A DNA stretch of 64,000 bases from Parvibaculaceae bacterium (lineage in GTDB: Bacteria > Pseudomonadota > Alphaproteobacteria > Parvibaculales > Parvibaculaceae): positions 1-64,000 of the forward strand of contig JARGNZ010000004.1 of the NCBI GenBank assembly GCA_029209985.1. Reading direction: 5' to 3'. The notes beneath the pieces are model-generated. The model did not search any database. It saw only the letters and a program-made list of their open reading frames with translations, and had not been told where the DNA came from. Shown piece after piece: positions 7,632 to 16,668 of this stretch; within the stretch, counting starts at the first letter, position 1; every line of letters begins with the position of its first letter. The translations under genes and the position numbers were made by a program.

Positions 7632-8866
7632 GACAAGACTTTGACCTCTGGAACAGGTACGACGAATTTCCCTCCCCATTCAGATATAGCTGCCATATCG
7701 GTTGAGATCTCTGTCGCTAAATTCCAAGGCAGAATTAATACGTAATCTGGCTTTTCTTCCCAAATCTTTTCTGGGGCGCAGACGGGAATATGACTGCCGG
7801 GTAAAAGCGTGTTTTGCTTTTCCGGGTTTCGATCAACCACAAAATCAATGCTGTCTGTGTTGATGCCGCAGAAGTTGAGAAGCGTGTTGCCCTTTGCAGC
7901 TGCCCCGTAGCCAGCAACAGACTTGCCGTCCTTTTTTGCCGCGTCTAAGAAAGCGATGAGGGAGGTGCGAATGGCGTCAACTTTAGGTGTAAAGTTTTGG
8001 TACCCTGCGAGCGTATCAAGGGCTGCAGCTTTTTCTTTTGTACGCACATTTTTTAAGCCGGACGTTTCAGCGTGCTTTGTGGAAGCGGTGTGGCATGCAT
8101 AGACGCGGAGCGAGCCGCCATGTGTGCCCAGTTCTTCAACATTGAAAACCTTCAAATTGTGTGCGCTGAGAATAGCCTCAACAGATAGCAATGAGAGGTA
8201 GGAATAGTGTTCGTGATAAATGGTGTCGAACTGTGCTTTCTCAATGAGGTTGAGCAGGTGCGGAAATTCGATGGTCAGTACGCCATCCTCTGCTAACAGA
8301 ATATCAAAACCAGCAATGAAGTCGTTGATGTCGGGTACGTGGGCCATCACATTGTTGGCGGCCATCAAATCTGCTTTGAGCCCTTGGGCCGCGAGGCGGC
8401 GTGCGGTTTCTACGCCAAAGAAAGCCACGTCCGTTTTAACGCCAGCTTTCTCAGCGGCCACGGCCACATTGGCTGCTGGTTCTATACCGAGCACGGGAAT
8501 GTTTTTATCGACAAAATGTTTGAGCAGATACCCGTCGTTGCTGGCAACTTCCATCACCAGTGAATTTTCATCAAGCCCAAGTGCCTTCGTTAATGTCACG
8601 CAATATTGGCGCGCGTGTTCAACCCAGCTTGGGGAGAAAGAAGAGAAATAAGCATAATCGGAAAAGATGTCTTCAGCAGGCACCGCATCTGCCACTTGTA
8701 CGAGTTTACAGTTGCTGCAGACACGCGCATGCAGTGGGTAGGATTTCTCAGATGGGATGTCGGCGGCGCTTTTAAGATAGCTGTTTGCCAATGGCGTTGA
8801 GCCAAGGTCGACAAATGTTTGGGTTAGCTCTTGAGCGCAAAAACGACAAGTCAGGGGAGTGCTCAT
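7628..8866 (-). CDS. Sugar C-methyltransferase (TylC3/EvaC type)
   Basis: This 412-residue protein has the three-part build of deoxysugar C-methyltransferases. There is an N-terminal zinc-binding segment (CRFCAQEL at about residues 8-15 and CSNCKLVQ at 53-60), a central SAM-binding domain (LVMEVASNDGYLLKHF at about 105-120, GIEPAANVA), and a C-terminal domain with VAGYGAAAKGNTLLNF, which carries the putative catalytic region. Characterised members methylate C3 of 4-keto-6-deoxysugars. Placement between rfbG and the epimerase fits methylation of CDP-4-keto-6-deoxyglucose or its 3-deoxy form. It overlaps both neighbours by four bases. Confidence 0.87.
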   Translation of the reverse strand: MSTPLTCRFCAQELTQTFVDLGSTPLANSYLKSAADIPSEKSYPLHARVCSNCKLVQVADAVPAEDIFSDYAYFSSFSPSWVEHARQYCVTLTKALGLDENSLVMEVASNDGYLLKHFVDKNIPVLGIEPAANVAVAAEKAGVKTDVAFFGVETARRLAAQGLKADLMAANNVMAHVPDINDFIAGFDILLAEDGVLTIEFPHLLNLIEKAQFDTIYHEHYSYLSLLSVEAILSAHNLKVFNVEELGTHGGSLRVYACHTASTKHAETSGLKNVRTKEKAAALDTLAGYQNFTPKVDAIRTSLIAFLDAAKKDGKSVAGYGAAAKGNTLLNFCGINTDSIDFVVDRNPEKQNTLLPGSHIPVCAPEKIWEEKPDYVLILPWNLATEISTDMAAISEWGGKFVVPVPEVKVLS

Positions 8867-9936
8867 GTATTTGCCTCATATTCTGCAATTTGCGCTAATG
8901 TATAGGCGTGCATGTTTTCGCCGTCACTAAAGGCTTTGTACCATGCAACCGTTTTTTCCAAAGTTTGTTCTGCATTCCACCGTGCCTGCCATCCAAGCGA
9001 TGTTTCAGCAAGGCTTGCGTTTAAGGCGAGAAAAGCTTTTTCAGCAGGCTGCTGGGTGTCGGTTAAACCCCAATCCGCTTCAATACCAAAGGCTTGTTGG
9101 ACTTCCTGTGCAATGTGTCCAACGGTGAGTGCTTCATTCTTGGCGGGGCCGAAATTGAGAGCTCGTGGCAGAGCAGCTGGTTGTTGGGTGAGGGCTTGTA
9201 AATACGTTAAATATCCGGACACAGATTCTAGAACATGTTGCCAAGGACGTGTGGATTGCGGATAGCGCAATGTCACTGGTTGGCCGTTACGTGCGGCGCG
9301 CCAAATGTCTGGGATCAACCGATCTTCTGAAAAGTCGCCGCCGCCGATGACATTGCCTGCACGAGCGGTTGCGATGGCCGCGTTACTTTCCTGGAATAGG
9401 CTTTTGGCGAGAGACGTCGTTGCAATTTCACACACCGCTTTGGACGATGAATAGGGATCATCGCCGCCAAGGGCGTCGGTTTCAACGAAGGCGGTGCCCG
9501 TTTCGTTGTTTTGATATACTTTGTCGCTGGTGATGATGAGGGCGGCTGAAAGATTTTTCAAACCAGCAAGGCTGGTGAGCAGATTGACCGTACCCATCAC
9601 ATTTGTTTCGTAGGTGCCAATGGGGTCCCGGTAGGAGCGGCGCACCAAAGCTTGAGCGGCCATGTGTAGCACAACTTCCGGGTCGCATTTTTTGATGGCA
9701 GCATCCAAAGCATCCGCGTTTCTGATGTCGATGATTTGGGAGCTGGTCGAAAGGTTGTGTTTTAGCGTTTCAAAAAGCGAGAACTCGCCTTCTGGCTCGA
9801 GTGATATGCCGGTTACATGTGCGCCCATCTTATCGAGCCAAAGAGCTGTCCATGCGCCTTTGAAGCCCGTGTGCCCTGTGAGCAGGACACGGCGGCCTTT
9901 CCAAAATGCGGGGGTGACTTGGCTGGATATCAGCAT
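8863..9936 (-). CDS. rfbG: CDP-glucose 4,6-dehydratase
   Basis: This 357-residue extended SDR has the family length. The NAD motif is LLTGHTGFKGAW, typical of RfbG. The catalytic region includes IITSDKVYQN (with the Thr-Ser-Asp-Lys pattern of 4,6-dehydratases) and PYSSSKAVCE (Tyr-xxx-Lys). It converts CDP-D-glucose to CDP-4-keto-6-deoxy-D-glucose, using NAD as a recycled cofactor. ATG 9936 is the proper start: it lies seven bases after the rfbF stop, and the longer open frame runs back into rfbF in another phase. The product is the branch point for the downstream methyltransferase and epimerase. Confidence 0.93.
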   Translation of the reverse strand: MLISSQVTPAFWKGRRVLLTGHTGFKGAWTALWLDKMGAHVTGISLEPEGEFSLFETLKHNLSTSSQIIDIRNADALDAAIKKCDPEVVLHMAAQALVRRSYRDPIGTYETNVMGTVNLLTSLAGLKNLSAALIITSDKVYQNNETGTAFVETDALGGDDPYSSSKAVCEIATTSLAKSLFQESNAAIATARAGNVIGGGDFSEDRLIPDIWRAARNGQPVTLRYPQSTRPWQHVLESVSGYLTYLQALTQQPAALPRALNFGPAKNEALTVGHIAQEVQQAFGIEADWGLTDTQQPAEKAFLALNASLAETSLGWQARWNAEQTLEKTVAWYKAFSDGENMHAYTLAQIAEYEANT

Positions 9937-9943
9937 GTTTTTC

Positions 9944-10717
9944 TCATGACCAAAGACACCATGGGGCGTTGCCGCTTTCCCAAAGTTCTTCGAGAAGGTT
10001 CTTTTCGCGCAATGTATCCATAGGTTGCCAGAAGCCCGTGTGGCGGAAGGCAGATAATTGTTTGTCCCGCGCCAGAGACGCCAGTGGACCCGTTTCCCAC
10101 ACTGTTTTATCTCCTTCAATTCTGGAGAGCACAGAAGGTTCTAGTACAAAAAAGCCCCCGTTGATGAGTCCATTGTCACCTGCAGGCTTTTCGATGAAAT
10201 CTGTGACTTGGTTGTCTTTGATAACAGTTGCCCCAAAACGACCGGGAGGGGCCACGGCTGTTAGGGTCGCCTCCCGGTTTTCCGCTTTATGGAACGCGAT
10301 CAGCTCGGTGATGTTGACGTCAGACACGCCGTCGCCGTAGGTCATGCAAAATGTTTCATCTGGATCGAGGTAGGAGGCAACACGTTTAAGGCGCCCACCC
10401 GTCATGGTGTCGTCGCCGGTTTCAACCAAGGTGACACGCCAAGGTTCTGCTTTTGCCCGATGATAGATGACTTCATTTGTTTCTAGGTCAAAGGTCACGT
10501 CAGAGCGGTGCAAGAAGTAATTCGCAAAATATTCTTTGATGACGTAGCTGCGGTAGCCGAGGCAGACAACAAAATCGGTGATGCCGTGGTGGGCGTATAT
10601 CTTCATGATATGCCACAAGATCGGACGATCCCCAATTTCGATCATTGGCTTTGGGCGTAAGTGCGATTCTTCAGAAATACGCGTTCCCAAGCCGCCGGCT
10701 AAAATTACAGCTTTCAA
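9944..10717 (-). CDS. rfbF: Glucose-1-phosphate cytidylyltransferase
   Basis: This 257-residue protein has the nucleotidyltransferase signature [32 protein letters not shown] in its first 35 residues (positions 2-33; key residues are the Gly-Gly-Leu-Gly-Thr-Arg loop and the Lys of RPKPM). It also has [11 protein letters not shown] for metal and CTP, and NGGFFVLEP for the sugar. It makes CDP-glucose from CTP and glucose-1-phosphate, the entry step to CDP-deoxysugars. The start is TTG at 10717, preceded by GAGGGA at a normal distance. About 170 bases without a gene separate it from the upstream GT25 gene. Confidence 0.93.
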   Translation of the reverse strand: MKAVILAGGLGTRISEESHLRPKPMIEIGDRPILWHIMKIYAHHGITDFVVCLGYRSYVIKEYFANYFLHRSDVTFDLETNEVIYHRAKAEPWRVTLVETGDDTMTGGRLKRVASYLDPDETFCMTYGDGVSDVNITELIAFHKAENREATLTAVAPPGRFGATVIKDNQVTDFIEKPAGDNGLINGGFFVLEPSVLSRIEGDKTVWETGPLASLARDKQLSAFRHTGFWQPMDTLREKNLLEELWESGNAPWCLWS

Positions 10718-10884
10718 GGTCGTTCCCTCGTCAATTGGATGGGGCGATCATTCACCATGGTGCCCGCTTTCGTCGATTTTGAGTGTCTTGCTTATTTCAA
10801 GTACGACTACCTGTGTCAAGGAGGCCTCTGGATTGCTGACTTTGAGGGTAAACTTGGAAGGCGGGCGGACGGGAAGCCTATGCT

Positions 10885-11697
10885 TTAGGTGTATTTGGCG
10901 CTTTTGCGTATATCGCGGACTTTTGTGCGGGCAAAATGGCGGCGTTTAGATAGGCCGCTGGTGAGTTTATACCACAGGCGGAAAAACTTATATTTGAACT
11001 TGGTGAGCGGAGAAGCCTTAAAGCTTTTATCAAACCGATCATCCCCAATGGTCGAGGGCACGTCAAAGTCTGCGACAATGGGGGAGGGCTTGGTTAGAAA
11101 TATATCTAGGCCCGTATCCCAGCACCGGCCAAAGAGGGCGTCGATGGGGAGCCAATTCTTTTCGGTATGCTCAACAATCACTTCGGCTGCGTGGCGGGTC
11201 AGTAAATAGCCGTAGGCTCCGCCGGGGGTGGCAAGCACGCTGGTCAGTTCATAATTTGGTGTTAGGGGGCCGATGATGCGATGGGGCCCTTTGAAAACCT
11301 TTTCCCAATTTACAAATCGGATCATGTCCCATTCTCTGTCACCGTTTAATAGGCTGGTGAGGACATCTGGTAAGTCTGGGGCAAGGAAGGTGTCATCTTC
11401 GAGAACCAACACGAGGGGAATGTCCTCTGCCACCATCTTTTGGGCGATGCCGCGATGAGAGAGAAGACAGCCAATTTCGCCGGGACTTAAATCACGCCCA
11501 AAAAACCGCCGTCTTTTTACACCGTCATATTCAGGGGCTTTGAGGGTGTCAAAGGTGTGGCCGTCAACCGCAGAGAAAAACTCATGGGAGAGGCCAATCG
11601 CATTGAGGCGTTCGGTCATCGCCGCGCGACGTTCAACGTCTTTTTCACGGTTAATGACGAGGATGCGGATTTGGTCGGCAATTTCATTTTTTGACAT
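10885..11697 (-). CDS. Family 25 glycosyltransferase
   Basis: This 270-residue cytoplasmic transferase has the GT25 pattern: IRILVINREKDVERRAAM at the N-terminus, the DLSPGEIGCLLSHRG core (about residues 70-84), and the acidic metal motif LVLVLEDDTFLAPDL. GT25 includes LPS beta-1,4-galactosyltransferases such as LgtB and Lex1. The C-terminal tail is basic (KFKYKFFRLWYK, SKRRHFARTKVRD), consistent with membrane-surface association. It sits between the ATP-grasp gene (54 bases upstream) and rfbF, so it probably extends the same surface glycan. The sugar transferred is unknown. Confidence 0.87.
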   Translation of the reverse strand: MSKNEIADQIRILVINREKDVERRAAMTERLNAIGLSHEFFSAVDGHTFDTLKAPEYDGVKRRRFFGRDLSPGEIGCLLSHRGIAQKMVAEDIPLVLVLEDDTFLAPDLPDVLTSLLNGDREWDMIRFVNWEKVFKGPHRIIGPLTPNYELTSVLATPGGAYGYLLTRHAAEVIVEHTEKNWLPIDALFGRCWDTGLDIFLTKPSPIVADFDVPSTIGDDRFDKSFKASPLTKFKYKFFRLWYKLTSGLSKRRHFARTKVRDIRKSAKYT

Positions 11698-11751
11698 GGA
11701 ATATTATTATCGCTTGGGACGCGGGCCGCGCAAGCCCAAAGACGGATTAGA

Positions 11752-13578
11752 TCATTGTAAGGGCGCGAGCAGGGCTGTCACCTCATTGATGCGCGGGAAG
11801 GGGTCGGTTGTTGATGCTAGGTGGAGGGTTGCTTTATCGATCGGCAGCCCCGTTTCTAAAACATCCGCATTTTGCACAACAAGTATCAGTGCCTCTACAG
11901 TATTCTCAAGCAGCAGGGCTTTTGTCCTGCGGGCGAGAGATTTAAAGGGGTAGGGGCGGAGTGCCTGTTCATCATCGAGTGTTTCTGCGTGGCTGGTGAG
12001 ATAGGCTTGTTGGCCATTTTTATGTAGATTCTTTTGATGTTCTTTGGCTTGGGCCATGGCGCTGTCGCCGCCCACATAGATGTCGACCGGGATGCGTCCA
12101 TCTTCTTCAATGATGCGGCTGAGGTAGGTTTGCAGGTGGCTTCTGGATATTTCGCCACCGCCCAACAATGGGGCGTAATTGATTTCATTTATGATGGCCC
12201 CATTCTCGACCCAAGGCTTCGCGATATCTTCGGAGAGAATGTCGATGCCGGCATTGGATAGTCCGGCGAGTTTTGCGGCTTGGAGGGCAATGCGCAAATT
12301 TTCCGGGTGCACTTGGTGGGTGACCTCAATGTCGTACCCGCCGGAGAGAGTGGATTCAATTTCCCGCAGATGGATGAGCTCCCCTTTGGCGGGGATCGTT
12401 TCCAAGGTGTGCCCCGCCCGGTTGATTTGCTGTAGGGCCTCCTCGTCCAGCTTGCAAAGCGGCTCGCGACGCCAAGGGGGCGTGCTGAGGGTTATTTGAT
12501 TGGCTGTTTCTGCAAGGGCGCGGACAGAGTTTTGACCGTCTCCGATGATCGATTTTGGACAGCGTTTGACAGCATATAGAAGCTCGCCGTTGGAAATGAA
12601 GATGCGGTGGCAGGTGCCGCTGACTTGCTCTTCAATCAGCACTTGCTTGCCGGGGCTGACTTTGAGGGCATCTTGGAATGCTCTTTCTAGGCCCGCGTTA
12701 TTGGTGATGTTGATATGGACGCCTTCGCCGCGTTCTGCATCTGCCGGTTTGACCACGAGGGGCCAGCCGATGGTTTGGGCCGCTTTTTTGGCGCTTTCTA
12801 GAGTTGTGCTGTTGATGTGTTTAGCAGCGGGCAGACCTGCGTCGGCGAGCACTTTGGCGGTTAATCGTTTGCTGTTTGAGATGACGCTGGCCATTGCGGA
12901 ATCAGCCCCGACAGAGCTGCGATCTATTTGAACGGCTTTGCAGCCCCAACCGATTTGATACATGGCCCCAGCACGATGAATGAAGGGGATGTTATTCTCA
13001 TGGGCTGTGCGCAACACCGCTTGAGTGGACGTGCCGCGTGCTGCTTGTTTGGCTATGGGCAGGATTATTTTATTATTGAAGTGTTGATACTCCGCTTGCC
13101 GGTTTTGTGGTGTTAACGGGGTTTTGCTCATGCGGCCAGCGGCAAGCAGGGCTTCTTTATAGATTGCGTAAAGCTGAGCTGGGGTGATGACGTCTATATA
13201 GGGGGGTCTGATTTTGGCTTCATAGTCAGCGGATTGGGAGGTTTCATCTGCGTTGGTGGGTTGGAGACGGGCGAGGTTTGAAAGTTCTGCTAGGTCAAAA
13301 AGGGGAATACGTCCGCCGTCAACGAGTGCTTGGGCGAAAGCCAGTGCGCGGTTGATGAATGCGCGTGGCCCCTTGAGAGCGGCGTCTTCGTCTTTTGGAT
13401 CAGGCACGAGAAGCTGTGCTGTGTCGAGTTGATAGGCTTGCTCTAGCCATTGATCCAAATTGTTCAGGTCGCCTATGAGCGTGGCGGCAAATTTGAATGA
13501 GAATGTCAGTTTCGGTGTGCCCAAACCGATGGCCCCACGAAGTTTAGTTGTTTCTGGGGCGTTTCGTGTTTGGCTCAT
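11752..13578 (-). CDS. Cyanophycin-synthetase-like ATP-grasp ligase without Mur domain
   Basis: This 608-residue protein resembles the N-terminal and ATP-grasp parts of cyanophycin synthetase. MYQIGWGCKAVQID (about residues 206-219) corresponds to the family's LGxG element, followed by the SNSKRLTAKVLADAGLP lid, the nucleotide strand PLVVKPADAERGEGVHI (273-289), QVLIEEQVSGTCHRI (312-326), YAVKR, and the metal motif INEINYAP near 480. There is no Mur-ligase domain after it; the last 110 residues are unlike CphA. The reaction should be ATP-dependent amide or ester formation on a carboxylate, but the substrates are unknown. It is the first gene of the minus-strand glycan unit, so modifying a sugar acid or a precursor with an amino acid is a reasonable guess. 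Confidence 0.7.
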   Translation of the reverse strand: MSQTRNAPETTKLRGAIGLGTPKLTFSFKFAATLIGDLNNLDQWLEQAYQLDTAQLLVPDPKDEDAALKGPRAFINRALAFAQALVDGGRIPLFDLAELSNLARLQPTNADETSQSADYEAKIRPPYIDVITPAQLYAIYKEALLAAGRMSKTPLTPQNRQAEYQHFNNKIILPIAKQAARGTSTQAVLRTAHENNIPFIHRAGAMYQIGWGCKAVQIDRSSVGADSAMASVISNSKRLTAKVLADAGLPAAKHINSTTLESAKKAAQTIGWPLVVKPADAERGEGVHINITNNAGLERAFQDALKVSPGKQVLIEEQVSGTCHRIFISNGELLYAVKRCPKSIIGDGQNSVRALAETANQITLSTPPWRREPLCKLDEEALQQINRAGHTLETIPAKGELIHLREIESTLSGGYDIEVTHQVHPENLRIALQAAKLAGLSNAGIDILSEDIAKPWVENGAIINEINYAPLLGGGEISRSHLQTYLSRIIEEDGRIPVDIYVGGDSAMAQAKEHQKNLHKNGQQAYLTSHAETLDDEQALRPYPFKSLARRTKALLLENTVEALILVVQNADVLETGLPIDKATLHLASTTDPFPRINEVTALLAPLQ

Positions 13579-13906
13579 TGAGTGCTCGTCTTGATTGGGG
13601 CGCGGTGGCAGGTGGTGTTTTTTGAAACCTTATCGCACTTTGTCGAAAATGCACGGTTCAACTTTGAGATGTGTGCTGAAATATGGCTCTCCCCTTAATG
13701 TTTGTGGGGTGCCAAGCTGTTTTATAGGCAGAGCGTGTATCTGCTTATTTTTACAGCACGGGTTTGAGGCGTATTGTGGCTAATGCGGGCGAACTTGGGC
13801 CGATACGGTGCTTTGGGGTTGTTATGGGGACGGGAATTCATTTTTCTATTCCTAAGGGCTGTTGTGAAGGGTAGGTTCCGCCAAATCTTTTATTAGGAGC
13901 AGCCGC
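13579..13906. other. Divergent intergenic region, no gene seen
   Basis: These 328 bases separate the ATP-grasp gene (minus) from the SulP gene (plus) and must hold both promoters. I see no coding region, no strong inverted repeat and no clear sigma-70 pair that I would defend. The only clear site is the ribosome-binding AGGAG at 13895-13899. Confidence 0.5.
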
Positions 13907-15415
13907 TTGCGTAACCTCATGACATTAGACCCCGATTACCTTTTCAAACTTCGGACCGAATGGTTTGGCAATATTCGTGGGGATTTGCTGGCTGGCCTTG
14001 TGGTGGCGTTGGCCCTTATTCCTGAAGCGATTGCTTTTTCCATCATTGCGGGCGTTGACCCAAAGGTGGGGCTTTACGCATCCTTCTCGATTGCGGTGAT
14101 TACAGCCATCGTCGGGGGGCGGCCGGGTATGATTTCGGCGGCCACGGCGGCAACCGCTGTTTTGATGGTGACGTTGGTCAAAGATTACGGACTGGAATAT
14201 TTGCTGGCGGCAACTGTTTTGGCGGGTCTTTTGCAAATCGGTGCGGGCATGTTGAAGCTTGGCACAGTGATGCGCTTTGTGTCGCGGTCGGTCATGACGG
14301 GGTTTGTGAACGCGCTGGCGATTTTGATTTTCTTGGCGCAGATGCCGGAATTGATCGGGGTGCCGTGGCTGACTTATGTGATGTTGGCGGGCGGCCTTGC
14401 GATCATTTATCTGCTGCCGCTTATCACTACTGCGGTGCCATCTCCCCTGATCTGCATCATTGTTTTGACCTCCATTTCTCTTTTCTTTGGCTTAGATTTA
14501 CGCACGGTCGGGGATATGGGCGAATTGCCGTCTACTCTGCCGATCTTTCTCTTGCCAGATATTCCACTGACGTTTGAAACCCTTCAAATCATTCTGCCCT
14601 ATTCTGCTGGTATTGCAGCGGTTGGCTTGTTGGAATCGTTGATGACGGCAACGGTCGTTGATGAATTGACCGATACGACGAGCGACAAGAACCAAGAATG
14701 TGTGGGCCAAGGTGTGGCAAATACGTTGACCGGCTTTATTGGTGGCATGGCGGGCTGTGCCATGATTGGTCAATCTATGATCAATGTGAAATCAGGTGGC
14801 CGGGGGAGGTTGTCGACCTTTGCGGCCGGGATCATTCTGCTCATTCTCATTGTGGGCTTGGGCGAATGGGTGAGCCAAATCCCGATGGCAGCTTTGGTGG
14901 CCATTATGGTGATGGTCTCTATTGGGACATTCAGCTGGTCGTCTCTTAAAAACCTAACCACCCATCCACGGTCTTCCAGCATTGTGATGTTGGCCACGGT
15001 GATTGTTGTGGTGGCCACTCATAACTTGGCGCTTGGGGTGTTTATTGGGGTGTTGCTTTCTGGGATCTTTTTTGCTTGGAAAATTGCACAGATATTCCGT
15101 GTCACCTCCACACTTTCAGCGGATGATACGTGCCGCACCTACTTTGTGGAAGGTCAGCTTTTCTTTGCATCGGTTGAGGATTTCCTTGCCGCCTTTGATT
15201 TCAAAGAGGCTTTAGAGAAAGTCACTATTGATCTGAGCCATGCTCATATTTGGGACATTTCTAGTGTTGAAGCCTTAGATAATGTGGTTCTGAAGTTCCG
15301 TCGAGAAGGGGCAGAAGTTGACTTGGTGGGCTTGAATGAAGCAAGCGAGACAATCGTTGATAAACTTGCCATACTCGATAAGCCCGGTGCGATTGACCGC
15401 ATGATGGGACACTAA
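13907..15415 (+). CDS. SulP-family anion transporter with STAS domain
   Basis: This 502-residue transporter has the SulP fold: [29 protein letters not shown] in the first helices, [13 protein letters not shown] for the substrate-site half helix, ten or more further hydrophobic segments, and a C-terminal STAS domain (about residues 405-500, with [20 protein letters not shown]). SulP members carry sulphate, bicarbonate or dicarboxylates. Pairing with a universal-stress protein is known for bicarbonate-type members, but the substrate is not visible. A TTG start at 13907 is favoured because AGGAG lies seven bases before it; the next in-frame ATG at 13919 is too far from that site. Confidence 0.88.
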   Translation: MRNLMTLDPDYLFKLRTEWFGNIRGDLLAGLVVALALIPEAIAFSIIAGVDPKVGLYASFSIAVITAIVGGRPGMISAATAATAVLMVTLVKDYGLEYLLAATVLAGLLQIGAGMLKLGTVMRFVSRSVMTGFVNALAILIFLAQMPELIGVPWLTYVMLAGGLAIIYLLPLITTAVPSPLICIIVLTSISLFFGLDLRTVGDMGELPSTLPIFLLPDIPLTFETLQIILPYSAGIAAVGLLESLMTATVVDELTDTTSDKNQECVGQGVANTLTGFIGGMAGCAMIGQSMINVKSGGRGRLSTFAAGIILLILIVGLGEWVSQIPMAALVAIMVMVSIGTFSWSSLKNLTTHPRSSSIVMLATVIVVVATHNLALGVFIGVLLSGIFFAWKIAQIFRVTSTLSADDTCRTYFVEGQLFFASVEDFLAAFDFKEALEKVTIDLSHAHIWDISSVEALDNVVLKFRREGAEVDLVGLNEASETIVDKLAILDKPGAIDRMMGH

Positions 15416-15426
15416 GGGGATTGCCT

Positions 15427-16281
15427 GTGACAAAATTAATCGCACTGATTGATGGATCTGTTTATTCGCAAAGTGTCTGTGACCATGCCGCTTGGGTTGC
15501 GGGCCGCACGCACGCATCGGTTGATTTGTTGCATGTGCTGAAACAGCAAGGAACGACTACCCAAACAGCCGACCTAAGCGGGAGCATTGGCCTGGGAGCG
15601 CGGACTGCTTTGCTTGAAGAGCTTGCGGAGCTGGATGCGCAAAAGGCTAAGCTGGCGCAGAAGCGGGGACGGCACATTTTGGATGACGCCAAGGGGCTTT
15701 TGGATGCAGCCGGTGTTGGGGAAACTCACACGAAACTCCGCCATGGGGACGTGGTGGAAACCGTTCAAGAGTGCGAAGACGGTGCGGACCTGATTGTAAT
15801 TGGCAAACGCGGGGAGGCGGCTGATTTTAATAAGTTGCACCTTGGATCGAATTTAGAGCGGATTGTGCGCGCGAGCCATAAACCTGTGTTGGTGACATCC
15901 CGTGCCTTCAAGCCGATCGAACGCTTTATGGTTGCTTTTGATGGCGGGGAAAGCTCGCTGAAAGCCATTCAGCATATTGCACATGGGGAGCTTTTTATCG
16001 GGCTTGAGTGCCATATTCTCATGGTTGGCTCGGAACGCCCCGAAAAGCGGGAACAGCTTGAAACTGCTGCCGATTTGTTGCGTGCGCGGGGCTATAAGGT
16101 GCAAGCGGATTTGATCTCAGGCCAATCGGATGTTGTGATTTCGGAACGCATTGAAACGGACGGCATTGGTTTGTTGGTGATGGGGGCTTATGGGCACTCG
16201 CGTATTCGTAATCTGATTATCGGCTCTACCACTGCGGAAATGTTGCGTTCCTGTAAAGTTCCGGTCATGCTGTTTCGATAA
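15427..16281 (+). CDS. Tandem universal-stress protein (UspA, two domains)
   Basis: This 284-residue protein carries two Usp folds. The first opens with TKLIALIDGSVYSQSVCDHA and ends with the ATP-loop VIGKRGEAADFNKLHLGSNLERIV. The second opens with RFMVAFDGGESSLKAIQHI and ends with VMGAYGHSRIRNLIIGSTTAEML, which has the full G-2x-G-9x-G-S/T pattern. Tandem Usp proteins bind ATP or AMP and respond to stress or modulate transporters. The GTG at 15427 has AAGGGGA a few bases upstream, whereas a TTG at 15421 is directly adjacent to it. The 11-base gap after the SulP gene implies one operon and a possible role in regulating that transporter. Confidence 0.88.
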   Translation: MTKLIALIDGSVYSQSVCDHAAWVAGRTHASVDLLHVLKQQGTTTQTADLSGSIGLGARTALLEELAELDAQKAKLAQKRGRHILDDAKGLLDAAGVGETHTKLRHGDVVETVQECEDGADLIVIGKRGEAADFNKLHLGSNLERIVRASHKPVLVTSRAFKPIERFMVAFDGGESSLKAIQHIAHGELFIGLECHILMVGSERPEKREQLETAADLLRARGYKVQADLISGQSDVVISERIETDGIGLLVMGAYGHSRIRNLIIGSTTAEMLRSCKVPVMLFR

Positions 16282-16296
16282 ATCAACATTTCGAAC

Positions 16297-16668
16297 ATGG
16301 GCAGACGCATGGCGCATCAACCTAACTCCATCAATTATATCGAATTTCCAATGGTGAGAAATGCCGAAACGAAGCTGTTTTACGGCGATGTTTTCGGCTG
16401 GACATTTACGGATTGGGGGCCGGGGTATATCAGCTTCGAGGGGGCTGGTATTGATGGCGGTTTTAATGGGCAAAGTGACGGGCATGTGCGGGCGCCGGGT
16501 GTGCTTGTGGTGTTGTATGCATCTGATTTGCTGGCGTGCTGCGCTGCGGTTGAAAAAGCAGGCGGCACGATCCTCCAAGCCATTTACGACTTCCCCGGCG
16601 GTAAGCGGTTCCATTTTGAAGACCCTAACGGCAACGAGCTTGCGGTTTGGTCTGAAGGGCTTGTTTAA
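16297..16668 (+). CDS. VOC-family (glyoxalase-like) protein
   Basis: This 123-residue protein has one pair of beta-alpha-beta-beta-beta modules. It opens with SINYIEFPMVRNAETKLFYGDVFGWTF and closes with KRFHFEDPNGNELAVWSE, the usual VOC ending with its metal-side Glu. The first-strand metal His is replaced (NYIEF), so a complete metal site is doubtful. Members with the YGDVFGW motif are common and functionally diverse. An internal ATG at 16309 could be the start. It lies 15 bases after the Usp gene and may be the tail of that operon. Its end overlaps the convergent PNPOx-like gene by four bases. Confidence 0.78.
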   Translation: MGRRMAHQPNSINYIEFPMVRNAETKLFYGDVFGWTFTDWGPGYISFEGAGIDGGFNGQSDGHVRAPGVLVVLYASDLLACCAAVEKAGGTILQAIYDFPGGKRFHFEDPNGNELAVWSEGLV

